The translations under genes and the position numbers were made by a program. Positions 1 to 6,803 of a stretch of DNA of 8,864 nt are shown here, one piece after another. Under the pieces are notes generated by a model that saw only the letters and a program-made list of their open reading frames with translations, was not told the origin of the DNA and did not search any database. The stretch covers positions 1 to 8,864 of the forward strand of contig JAAZNT010000359.1 in NCBI GenBank assembly GCA_012798145.1, written 5' to 3'. The DNA comes from Thermoanaerobaculaceae bacterium. Lineage in GTDB: Bacteria; Acidobacteriota; UBA4820. Within the stretch, counting starts at the first letter, position 1. Each line of letters opens with the position of its first letter.

Positions 1-740
1 AGTGTGCCGCCGTCGCCAAAATTCTTTTTTATAAAACTTTTTGATTTAATAAACTTATCCCACTCTGTTTTAAAATCTTCTCCCGAAACAATTAGTTTTA
101 CATTGTCTTTTGTCTTTATAAGATAAGAGTCAACGCTTTTCCTTGAAATCATACCAATGGCATTTGCGCAATTAATTTCTTTGATATCTTTAACTATTTT
201 CTGGAAATTTATATCTGAAATATCAACAGAAGAGTCAACTTCAATAAAAGAGTCCGGTATTTTAGAAGATTCCCAAAAACTTCCAGCGCCGTCTAATTCA
301 TAAAAAATGCCTTGCCTTTTTACGCATCCCTGCGAGGGTTTAAGTTTGATTTCGACAGTTATTTCGGAAGGATAAGTTTTTCGCAATAAAAATCCCTCAA
401 CAAATCCAAACTTTGAAATGTTTTCATTTATCTGGTCAGACGAGAGGGTAAGAAGGTTTTTGCCGGAAAATACAGACAGAGATTGTTTAATAAGATCAGC
501 GTTTGCTCCCTGAACTCCATAAACAGTGATTCTTTGCAAAGAGAAAATAGAAAAAAGGGACATCTCGCTTAAAGTCCCGGAAATCCATCCATACAAAGAT
601 AAAGAAATTATAAGAAGGATTGCAAAAGTTATGAAGAATAAAATTTTCTTAGAGTTTTTCTTTATTGGAGGCTGTTTCTTAGCCACATAAGTAAAAGTTG
701 GGTTTAGATTAAAATCTTCAATGTTTCTAATTTGTTGCAT
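1..740 (-). CDS. ftsQ: Cell division protein FtsQ/DivIB, N-terminal 246 residues (3' end beyond window)
   Basis: This bitopic divisome protein links early and late division proteins. The frame is open from ATG 740-738 to the left edge with no stop. A cytoplasmic tail of about 31 residues ends in a Lys-rich stretch (KKNSKK, 27-32). One transmembrane helix follows (about 33-55, containing ILFFITFAILLIISL). A POTRA-type domain spans about 68-138. It begins LQRITVYGVQGANADLI and ends RKTYPSEITVEIKLKPSQG, fitting the pattern V-x-V-x-G...FP-x-x-I-x-V-x-(E/K)-x-x-P. The remainder (about 140-246) fits the FtsQ beta domain, and only a short C-terminus is probably missing. Sequence conservation is low, as usual for FtsQ, so the call rests on the TM plus POTRA layout and on position after murB. 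ATG 740 overlaps the murB end by 14 bases and has GGAGG 9 bases upstream. No ddl gene intervenes, unlike in Escherichia coli. Confidence 0.88.
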   Translation of the reverse strand, partial: MQQIRNIEDFNLNPTFTYVAKKQPPIKKNSKKILFFITFAILLIISLSLYGWISGTLSEMSLFSIFSLQRITVYGVQGANADLIKQSLSVFSGKNLLTLSSDQINENISKFGFVEGFLLRKTYPSEITVEIKLKPSQGCVKRQGIFYELDGAGSFWESSKIPDSFIEVDSSVDISDINFQKIVKDIKEINCANAIGMISRKSVDSYLIKTKDNVKLIVSGEDFKTEWDKFIKSKSFIKKNFGDGGT

Positions 741-1635
741 CCTGCCAAACCTCCATTTCGTATTCCAGTGCGAATCCTTTTTGCAACGCCATTTCTCTTG
801 CTTCTTCCATCAGGGCAAGGGCGTCTTCAAATTTGGCTCCCTCTTCAGCAATCAAAAAATTGGCGTGTTTCTCGGAAAATTTCACTTTTCCGATTCTTTT
901 TCCTTTGAAGCCAAGTTCTTCAAGAATTTTGCCCGCTGGCAAATTTTGAGGATTTTTAAAAACGCTTCCGCAGGTTCTTTCTCTCCAAGGTTGTGTCAAA
1001 TCCCTTCTGTTTCTAAACTCCTCAACTTTTTCTTTAATTATGAACTTATCTTCTTTCTTCAAATTTAGAATTGCGCTTTTTACAATCCCCAAATCTTTAA
1101 TGTTTGTTTTTCGGTAATCCACAAAAACTTGGTTGGGAAGCAATTCCCTTTCTTTTCCGCTGTAATCCAAAATTGAAATTTTTTCTATAAGATCAAAAAT
1201 CGTTTTTCCAAAAGCGCCTGCATTCATATTAATGCATCCGCCAATCGTTCCGGGGATTAAACAAATCTCTTCCAAACCGCTCAAACTGTTTTCAAAACTT
1301 TTATCTGCAAGTTGGGATAAAGTCGTGTCGGCTGAAACCTCTGCCTTTTCTCCGTCAAAAGAAAGTTTTTTTTCAAATCCAAATATATGAAGCACTGCAT
1401 AATTTAAATCTTTCTCTGAAATCAAAATATTTGTTCCTTTTCCTAAAACCTTGAATGGAATCTTTTCTTCATTTAGAAATCTAATGCATAAAGCCGCCCC
1501 TTCCCATTTTGTCGGCTTAATGTAAAACAGGCACTTTCCTCCTATCTGAAGGCGTGTGTATTGAGCGAGAGGTTCATTCTCTCTAAAGATGCAGTCAAAA
1601 GACAAAATCGCTTCCTTCACTTTCTTCAAGTTCAT
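727..1635 (-). CDS. murB: UDP-N-acetylenolpyruvoylglucosamine reductase MurB (type II)
   Basis: This FAD- and NADPH-dependent reductase makes UDP-MurNAc, the substrate of MurC encoded just upstream. At 302 residues it has the shorter type II length. The FAD-binding region shows YTRLQIGG (26-33), GKGTNIL (65-71), PGTIGG (128-133) and NAGAFG (138-143). Tyr-Arg at 174-175 lies in VDYRKTN. The catalytic core has CGSVFKNP (222-229), whose Ser224 matches the proton-donating Ser of the family. EKHANF (255-260) and the C-terminal LEYEMEVW (290-297) follow, with E293 the probable conserved Glu. The EKHANF form and overall length are those of type II enzymes. ATG at 1635 overlaps the murC stop (ATGA) and has GAAGGG 6 bases upstream. 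The stop is TAG, the only non-TGA stop seen here, and lies 11 to 13 bases inside the ftsQ reading frame. Confidence 0.96.
   Translation of the reverse strand: MNLKKVKEAILSFDCIFRENEPLAQYTRLQIGGKCLFYIKPTKWEGAALCIRFLNEEKIPFKVLGKGTNILISEKDLNYAVLHIFGFEKKLSFDGEKAEVSADTTLSQLADKSFENSLSGLEEICLIPGTIGGCINMNAGAFGKTIFDLIEKISILDYSGKERELLPNQVFVDYRKTNIKDLGIVKSAILNLKKEDKFIIKEKVEEFRNRRDLTQPWRERTCGSVFKNPQNLPAGKILEELGFKGKRIGKVKFSEKHANFLIAEEGAKFEDALALMEEAREMALQKGFALEYEMEVWQDATN
738..754 (-). promoter_or_regulatory. Ribosome binding site of ftsQ inside murB
   Basis: GGAGG (754-750) lies 9 bases ahead of ATG 740-738, inside the last codons of murB. It supports the ftsQ start 14 bases upstream of the end of murB, and thus translation coupled to murB. 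Confidence 0.7.
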
Positions 1636-3014
1636 CCTTTTCCCTTCAAAAGCGAAATTATTTGAGGACAGACTGATGTTATATTTCCGGCGCCGGCTGT
1701 AATGACAAGGTCGTTTTCATTCAATAGAGGAATAATTCTTTGCGGCAAATCCGCAACATTGCTTACATAATGACAGTTTGTGTGTCCAAGTTCCTTAATT
1801 CTCTTGTAAAGTGCTTCTCCGCTTATTCCGGGAATAGGTGGTTCAGCCGCGCTGTAAACCTCAGTTATAAACAAAAGATCAGACTGGAGAAGAACTCTTG
1901 CAAAAGCGTCTTCAAACGCCTTAAGTCTGGTGAATCTATGAGGTTGAAAAGCGATCACAATTCTTCTGTTTCCAGCCGCTATTCTTGCAGTTTCAAGAAG
2001 AGCCCTCACCTCTGAAGGGTGATGGGCATAATCGTCGTAAAAATCTATTTTGTTTTCTCTTCCAATAAACTGGAATCTTCGATCAACTCCGGGAAAAGAA
2101 GAAATGGCTTCAGCAGCTTGTTTTAAAGGTATGTCCATTTCAAAAGAGGCTGCTAATGCTGCAATGGCGTTAAGTATGTTGTGGGTTCCCTTTTGCTGTA
2201 TTTTTACAGTTTCTTTTTCTTTTGAATTCTTCCAAACCCTGAAAGTTTCTCCATTAAGGTCTGTTGAAATTTTTTCACCGCACCAATCCGCTCCCGGCAG
2301 GATCCCATAGGTCAAGGTTTTTCGCTTGAATTTTGGGATTGCTTCCCTTGTGTGATAATCGTCTCCGCAGGCAATTACAACGCCGTAAAAGGGTGCTCTG
2401 TTTGCAAACTGGATATAAGCGTCTTTAAGAGAATCGATTGTGGGGTAGGTGTCAATGTGTTCATGGTCAATGTTTGTTATTATTGCAAGCGAGGGGAAAA
2501 GAAGAAGGAAGCTTCTGTCCGATTCGTCCGCTTCGGCTATCAGCAGATTTGATTTCCCCAACTTTGCTGTTCCTCCGATGCTTGACAATCTTCCTCCAAT
2601 AATCACAGAGGGGTCGAAATTGAGCGAACTTGCTATATGAGCAATCATTGCGGTTACAGTTGTTTTTCCATGAGAGCCGGCGACTATCACAGAGTCTTTA
2701 ATCCTTGTCAATTCAGCCAGCATCTCTCCTCTTTGAATGACAGGGATTCCTCTTCTTTTTGCCTCAAGGATTTCAGGATTTCCGAGAGGAACTGCGGAAG
2801 AATAAACCACAAGTTCAACATCCTGTATATTAGATGCGGAATGGCCTTTGAAAATTTTTGCTCCCATAGCGCTCAACCGCTCTGTTATGTCTGTCGCTCT
2901 TAAATCTGAACCGCTGATTTTGTAGCCCATTGTCAACAAAAATTCTGCTATGCCACTCATTCCTATTCCGGAGACTCCAACAAAATGGATGCGGTTCAAT
3001 CTTTCAAGTTTCAC
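1632..3014 (-). CDS. murC: UDP-N-acetylmuramate--L-alanine ligase MurC
   Basis: This ligase attaches the first amino acid, normally L-Ala, to UDP-MurNAc in the cytoplasm with ATP. It has 460 residues, usual for MurC. The N-domain has HFVGVSGIGMSGIAE (10-24), the glycine-rich UDP-binding loop, and GSDL (35-38). The ATPase domain has AGSHGKTT (112-119), EADESDRSFL (161-170) and NIDHEHIDTY (181-190). The C-terminal domain has FPGVDRRF (307-314), YDDYAHHPSE (326-335) and FQPHRFTR (356-363). The DDYAHHP and PHRFTR boxes separate MurC from MurD, MurE and MurF; Mpl shares some of these boxes, but position and length favour MurC. The start is GTG at 3014, the only non-ATG start chosen in this cluster. 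It lies in a GTGA overlap with the ftsW stop, preceded by a strong AGGGAGG site. The stop overlaps murB by ATGA. Confidence 0.97.
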   Translation of the reverse strand: MKLERLNRIHFVGVSGIGMSGIAEFLLTMGYKISGSDLRATDITERLSAMGAKIFKGHSASNIQDVELVVYSSAVPLGNPEILEAKRRGIPVIQRGEMLAELTRIKDSVIVAGSHGKTTVTAMIAHIASSLNFDPSVIIGGRLSSIGGTAKLGKSNLLIAEADESDRSFLLLFPSLAIITNIDHEHIDTYPTIDSLKDAYIQFANRAPFYGVVIACGDDYHTREAIPKFKRKTLTYGILPGADWCGEKISTDLNGETFRVWKNSKEKETVKIQQKGTHNILNAIAALAASFEMDIPLKQAAEAISSFPGVDRRFQFIGRENKIDFYDDYAHHPSEVRALLETARIAAGNRRIVIAFQPHRFTRLKAFEDAFARVLLQSDLLFITEVYSAAEPPIPGISGEALYKRIKELGHTNCHYVSNVADLPQRIIPLLNENDLVITAGAGNITSVCPQIISLLKGKG

Positions 3015-3025
3015 GCCGCCTCCCT
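3011..3025 (-). promoter_or_regulatory. Ribosome binding site of murC with GTGA overlap
   Basis: AGGGAGG (3025-3019), inside the last ftsW codons, lies 4 bases before the GTG at 3014-3012. This GTG overlaps the ftsW TGA (3013-3011). The strong site supports GTG as the true start, because the glycine-rich UDP-binding loop begins only about 13 residues later and no in-frame ATG precedes it in the protein. Confidence 0.75.
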
Positions 3026-4093
3026 GCTGACATTAAGAAGAAGCCCGATCCCTATGAGCGATGAAATCATTGAAGAGCCTCCATAGGAAATGAGAGGCAA
3101 AGGAACTCCCTTAGGCGGGATAATATAAATATTTACTCCTATATGGGCGAGTGCCTGAACAACTATCCAAAAAGTTATTCCAAATGCTATTAAGGAATAA
3201 TAGGAGTTATCAAGTCTCATTGCCACTTTGAATCCTCTGTATCCAAGGTACAAGAATAGGATAATGAGAACAACGGAACCTATGAATCCCAACTCTTCGG
3301 CTATGTTGGCAAAAATGAAGTCGGTGTGGGGAAGGGGCAAGAATAAACGTTTTTGCACTCCGCCTCCAAGACTTTTTCCGACAATTCCTCCGCTTCCTAC
3401 GGCAATTAGAGATTGCCTTACCTGAAAACCGCTATGCTGTGGATCGCTTTCAGGGTTGCCAACAAGTCTTTGCATTCTGTATGGCTCAAAAAGAACAAGC
3501 GCTATTCCAATAATCAAAGCAGGAAGTGCTATTAGGGCTAATTTCTTGAAGGGGATGCCTGCAACGAAAATCATAGAAGTGGCTATTCCTATTATCAAAA
3601 CGCTCATACCAAAATCTTTTTCAATCAAAATAAGCATAACCATAAGAGACAAAGGAAGCCCTATTTGGAGCAAAGTTTTATTCCACTCGTTTTTTGATTC
3701 CTGCCTTTTGCTCAAGAAATATGCGGTAATAAGAATTGCTGTAATCTTTCCGAACTCCGAGGGTTGAATTGAAAAACCTAAAACTTGAATCCATCTGTGT
3801 GCTCCGTTGACCTTCGGAAAGAAGAAAACAAGAACCAGAAAGAAAATTTGTGTTAAATATATTGCAGTCAAAAATTTTCTGTTTGAAAGGAAATTAAGCG
3901 GAATTTTTGTAATTAAAAACAATAATGATATTCCCACAACAGTGAAAAGCATCTGTCTCCAAAGGAAGTAATTGGGAGTTCCTTTTCTTGTCATAGCGAA
4001 AATGAAAGATGCAGAGTAAATAGCGACTATTCCTATAGAAACAAGCAAAAGAGTCAAAGTCAAAATATGTCTGTCAAACCTTGCTTCTTTCAT
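3011..4093 (-). CDS. ftsW: SEDS-family septal peptidoglycan glycosyltransferase FtsW
   Basis: This polytopic membrane protein polymerises lipid II into glycan strands at the septum, working with a class B PBP. From ATG 4093 it has 360 residues and about ten hydrophobic segments (roughly 9-28, 47-64, 74-92, 114-128, 141-157, 163-180, 185-202, 269-288, 299-320, 331-354). SEDS hallmarks are GAHRWIQ (97-103) with QPSEFGK (110-116), YRMQRL (205-210), GFQVRQS (222-228), and PHTDFIFANIAEELG (255-269). D258 of that motif matches the Asp reported as essential in SEDS enzymes. The protein ends with PLPLISYGGSS (331-341). It is relatively short, with very little after the last membrane segment. A GTG at 4114 would add seven residues but lacks a ribosome binding site; ATG 4093 has AAGGA and an ATGA overlap with murD. 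The dcw context favours FtsW over the paralogue RodA. The stop overlaps the murC GTG, so no murG lies between them. Confidence 0.95.
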   Translation of the reverse strand: MKEARFDRHILTLTLLLVSIGIVAIYSASFIFAMTRKGTPNYFLWRQMLFTVVGISLLFLITKIPLNFLSNRKFLTAIYLTQIFFLVLVFFFPKVNGAHRWIQVLGFSIQPSEFGKITAILITAYFLSKRQESKNEWNKTLLQIGLPLSLMVMLILIEKDFGMSVLIIGIATSMIFVAGIPFKKLALIALPALIIGIALVLFEPYRMQRLVGNPESDPQHSGFQVRQSLIAVGSGGIVGKSLGGGVQKRLFLPLPHTDFIFANIAEELGFIGSVVLIILFLYLGYRGFKVAMRLDNSYYSLIAFGITFWIVVQALAHIGVNIYIIPPKGVPLPLISYGGSSMISSLIGIGLLLNVSREAA

Positions 4094-4104
4094 TTTCTTC
4101 CTTT
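4090..4104 (-). promoter_or_regulatory. Ribosome binding site deciding the ftsW start, ATGA overlap with murD
   Basis: AAAGGAAG (4104-4097) lies just before ATG 4093-4091, with 5 bases between AAGGA and the ATG. That ATG overlaps the murD TGA (4092-4090) as ATGA, the same arrangement as at other junctions. The upstream in-frame GTG at 4114 has no comparable site, so 4093 is the better start. Confidence 0.75.
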
Positions 4105-5430
4105 CAGAATCCACTCTTTGAATTTTTCGCCCCTATCTTCAAAGTTGTTAAATTCGTCAAAAGATGCGCAGGCAGGGGAAAGCAAAACTATATCGCCCTT
4201 TTCGGCTGTTTTGATTTGGTTTTGAACGGCTTCTTTGAGAGTTTTAAAGCATTCAGTTTTTATTTTCCCTTCAAATGTCTTTTGAACTTTATTTCTTGCT
4301 GCTCCGAAACATATAACTTTCTTGCATCTTTTTAAAACTTCTTCCTCAAGTTCTTTAAAGTTGGCTCCTTTATCTTTTCCGCCAAGAAGGAGCGTCACAT
4401 TTTTTTCAAAAGAGAGAAGCGCTTTTTTAACAGAATCTGTGTTTGTAGCTTTTGAATCGTTGTAGAAATCGGCGCCGTTGATAGTTGCAACATACTCAAG
4501 GCGGTGGGGGAGAGGTGAGAAAGTTTTAAGAGATTCTCTGATTTTTTCTGATGGAACTCCGTTTAAATATGAAGCAACAGCCGCAGCCATAGCGTTTTCA
4601 AGGTTATGAGGACCTTTTACTTTGAGGGCTTTTATTTCAAATAGTTCTTCAGTTTCTTTACTATTCTTTCTCAAAAAGACAGCGCTTCCTTTTATAAACG
4701 CTCCTTTACACTTGTGAGGAGCGGAAGAAAAGAAAAATTTCTTTGCTTTTATAAAAGGCTCGTATCTTTTAATTCCATCATCAAATCTGTTAATCACGGC
4801 AAAATCAAATCTTGTTTGATTCCTGAAAATATTTATCTTCGCTTTGCAGTAGTCTTCAAATCTTTCATACCTGTCCTGATGGTCGGGAGTCAAATTCAAA
4901 AGCACTGCGGTATTTGGCTTAAATGTTTCTATATCCTCAAGCTGAAAAGAAGAGAGTTCAAGAACAAATATAGTGTTCTCATTTGAATCAATAACAGTTT
5001 CAGAAAAAGAAATTCCTATGTTTCCTCCCAAACGAACATCTTTGAAGTGAGATTTAAAAATTGAATAAACCATCGAAGTTGTTGTGGTTTTTCCATTTGA
5101 GCCGGTAATTGCTACTATCTTACCCTTGCATTGCAAGTAACCAAATTCAATCTCGCTGATTATCTTCTTTTTAAGTTGCTTTGCTTTTTTGATTACTTTA
5201 TTATCTTTTGAAATCCCCGGGGAAACGATCAAAATATCAACATCTTCCAATATCTTTAGAGATTTGCTCTCCTCAAAAAACTGCGCCTTTTTGCCAATTG
5301 CTTTTCTCGCTTCTTTTGACAACTCCGAGAACTTCTTTTTATCTATCGCTATTGTTTCATAGCCTTTTAAAAGTGAAAGTTTTAAGGCGCCCAATCCAGA
5401 AAGACCCATTCCGAGAATCGCCGCTCTCAT
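4090..5430 (-). CDS. murD: UDP-N-acetylmuramoyl-L-alanine--D-glutamate ligase MurD
   Basis: This cytoplasmic ligase adds D-Glu to UDP-MurNAc-L-Ala using ATP. It has 446 residues, normal for MurD. The N-terminal Rossmann-like UDP-binding domain starts with the glycine-rich GMGLSGLG (7-14) and carries VSPGI (69-73). The ATPase domain has P-loop GSNGKTTTT (110-118), GGNIG (135-139), ELSSFQLE (158-165), NLTPDHQDRY (179-188) and K198, which aligns with the carbamylated Lys of Escherichia coli MurD. The C-terminal domain has HRLE (309-312), NDSKATN (324-330), LLGGKDKG (348-355) and LSPACASFDEF (417-427), the typical D-Glu ligase signature. ATG at 5430 overlaps the murF stop (ATGA), and its ribosome binding site is the weakest in the cluster. 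The stop at 4092-4090 overlaps the preferred ftsW ATG in the same way. The gene follows murF directly, without the customary mraY. Confidence 0.97.
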   Translation of the reverse strand: MRAAILGMGLSGLGALKLSLLKGYETIAIDKKKFSELSKEARKAIGKKAQFFEESKSLKILEDVDILIVSPGISKDNKVIKKAKQLKKKIISEIEFGYLQCKGKIVAITGSNGKTTTTSMVYSIFKSHFKDVRLGGNIGISFSETVIDSNENTIFVLELSSFQLEDIETFKPNTAVLLNLTPDHQDRYERFEDYCKAKINIFRNQTRFDFAVINRFDDGIKRYEPFIKAKKFFFSSAPHKCKGAFIKGSAVFLRKNSKETEELFEIKALKVKGPHNLENAMAAAVASYLNGVPSEKIRESLKTFSPLPHRLEYVATINGADFYNDSKATNTDSVKKALLSFEKNVTLLLGGKDKGANFKELEEEVLKRCKKVICFGAARNKVQKTFEGKIKTECFKTLKEAVQNQIKTAEKGDIVLLSPACASFDEFNNFEDRGEKFKEWILKGRK

Positions 5431-5441
5431 TGGTTCACCCC
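5427..5441 (-). promoter_or_regulatory. Weak ribosome binding site and ATGA overlap at murF/murD
   Basis: The only Shine-Dalgarno-like bases ahead of the murD ATG are GGGGTGA (5441-5435), 4 bases upstream, much weaker than at the other junctions. The murF stop overlaps the murD start as ATGA (5430-5427). MurD translation may therefore depend more on re-initiation by ribosomes leaving murF. This is also the place where mraY is expected. Confidence 0.6.
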
Positions 5442-6803
5442 GATTTCTTTTATCAGATCTTCAACAAGTTTATCAAGAGCGATTGCTCTTGAACCTTTAA
5501 CTATAATTATCGTTTCTTGATCCATTTTAGATTTAAGAAAATCTTTTCCATCTTTCCAGTCGGAAGAATAACTACAGGGCTTATTTGACTTTTTGAAGGT
5601 TTCAAACATTATTTCTGCATCTTTTCCTCCCACGCAAAAAAGAGAGGAGAGAATTTCTGAAGAAAACCGCCCCGTTTCTTTGTGATACTGCTCGCTGTCT
5701 TCGCCCAATTCTTTCATTTCTCCCAAAACTGCTATTATCTTTTTTCCCCAAGATTTGGCGCTTTGAAGAAGAGTTTTGACCGCTTCGGGGTTTGAATTGT
5801 AGGAGTCGTCGTAGAGAATAGCGCCATTTTTTAGTCTGTAAACGATTCCGCGGTGTGACGATGCGGGCAAATTATTAAGGACTTTTTCGCCTATTTTTAT
5901 GTCTCCGCTCAAAATAAGAGACAATAAAAACGCCCCTGCAAAATTGTAAATATTTGCTATATTCAAAAAAGGAAGACTTAAGGTGCAACTCTGTTTTCCA
6001 AAATCAAAATTCACCTTAAATCCGTCAATTCCCAATCTCTCAACTATTGCAAATCTTAAATCTGAGTGATTTGACATTCCGAAAGAGTGGCTTTCGATAT
6101 TGAACATCTGCGGAAGTTTGTTCAGATAAGAGTCGTCTTTGTTGTAAATGTAAAATGAAGGAGCAACAAGGTAATTAAGGGCTTTTGATTTTTCTAACAG
6201 AACATTGTCAATAGATTTGAGAAATTCAAGATGAACCGGCTTAATTGCAGTGAAAAGAACTATGTTTGGCTTTACTATTTTTGCAAGAGCCTCCATTTCA
6301 GAGGGCGTTGAAATTCCCATTTCTAAAACCCAATATTTTGCCTCAAAATCTGCGTTCACTATTGTTTGGGGAACTCCAAGAAGATTGTTCTTGTTGCCTT
6401 CGTTTGAGTAGGTTAAATCAATTTCTGACAGGAATTTTGCGCAGAAATCTTTTGTTGTGGTTTTTCCAACAGAGCCGATAATGCCTATAACCCTTCCGCC
6501 AAATTTTTCTCTCAGGGATGCGGCAAAATTCTCAATAGTTTTTTCAGGGGACGCCGAATAAACAAGAGCGCATCCTTCGGGTGGGGTTGTTTTTCTTGAA
6601 GCAAGAACAACTGAGGCTCCGTTTTCGAAGGCTTTCTCAATATAATCATTTCCGTCAACCTTTTCTCCTTTGACAGCAACAAAAAGGTTTTCGGGAACGA
6701 CGCTTCTTGAGTCGTAAGATACTCCTTTAAAAATAGCAGAAGAGTTTCCTAAGATATTTGCTTCTCCAATTTTTGCCAACTCTTCAGCCGCAAAATACTT
6801 CAT
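5427..6803 (-). CDS. murF: UDP-N-acetylmuramoyl-tripeptide--D-alanyl-D-alanine ligase MurF
   Basis: This enzyme adds the D-Ala-D-Ala dipeptide, completing UDP-MurNAc-pentapeptide in the cytoplasm. It has 458 residues, close to the family norm. The UDP-binding N-domain shows DSR (31-33) and FVAVKGEKVDGN (41-52). The ATPase domain has P-loop GSVGKTTTK (110-118), GNKNNLLGVP (136-145), EMGIS (161-165), HLEF (191-194) and EKSKAL (204-209), where the carbamylated Lys would sit. The C-terminal domain has DDSYNSNPE (332-340), LGEMKELGE (360-368) and VKGSRA (435-440). Minor oddities are Ala where Asn is usual in the TNI-x-x-x-HLE segment (TAIKPVHLE), and Asp for the usual Glu after the KGSR box. The start ATG lies in an ATGA overlap with the murE stop and has AAGGAG 8 bases upstream. 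The stop overlaps murD by ATGA, leaving no room for mraY, the usual next gene. Confidence 0.97.
   Translation of the reverse strand: MKYFAAEELAKIGEANILGNSSAIFKGVSYDSRSVVPENLFVAVKGEKVDGNDYIEKAFENGASVVLASRKTTPPEGCALVYSASPEKTIENFAASLREKFGGRVIGIIGSVGKTTTKDFCAKFLSEIDLTYSNEGNKNNLLGVPQTIVNADFEAKYWVLEMGISTPSEMEALAKIVKPNIVLFTAIKPVHLEFLKSIDNVLLEKSKALNYLVAPSFYIYNKDDSYLNKLPQMFNIESHSFGMSNHSDLRFAIVERLGIDGFKVNFDFGKQSCTLSLPFLNIANIYNFAGAFLLSLILSGDIKIGEKVLNNLPASSHRGIVYRLKNGAILYDDSYNSNPEAVKTLLQSAKSWGKKIIAVLGEMKELGEDSEQYHKETGRFSSEILSSLFCVGGKDAEIMFETFKKSNKPCSYSSDWKDGKDFLKSKMDQETIIIVKGSRAIALDKLVEDLIKEIGVNQ

Noticed and set aside
1..720. Apparent gene-free stretch at the left end
   Set aside because: Minus-strand translation is open throughout and gives the TM plus POTRA layout of FtsQ, so it is coding; the stop lies outside the window.
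721..1068. Plus-strand ORF of 115 codons, Phe-rich
   Set aside because: It is antisense to the conserved catalytic half of murB. The Phe richness is the mirror of Lys/Glu codons on the coding strand.
3228..3767. Plus-strand ORFs opposite ftsW (65 and 103 codons)
   Set aside because: They are shadows of a strongly conserved membrane protein, with no ribosome binding site of note and no recognisable motif.
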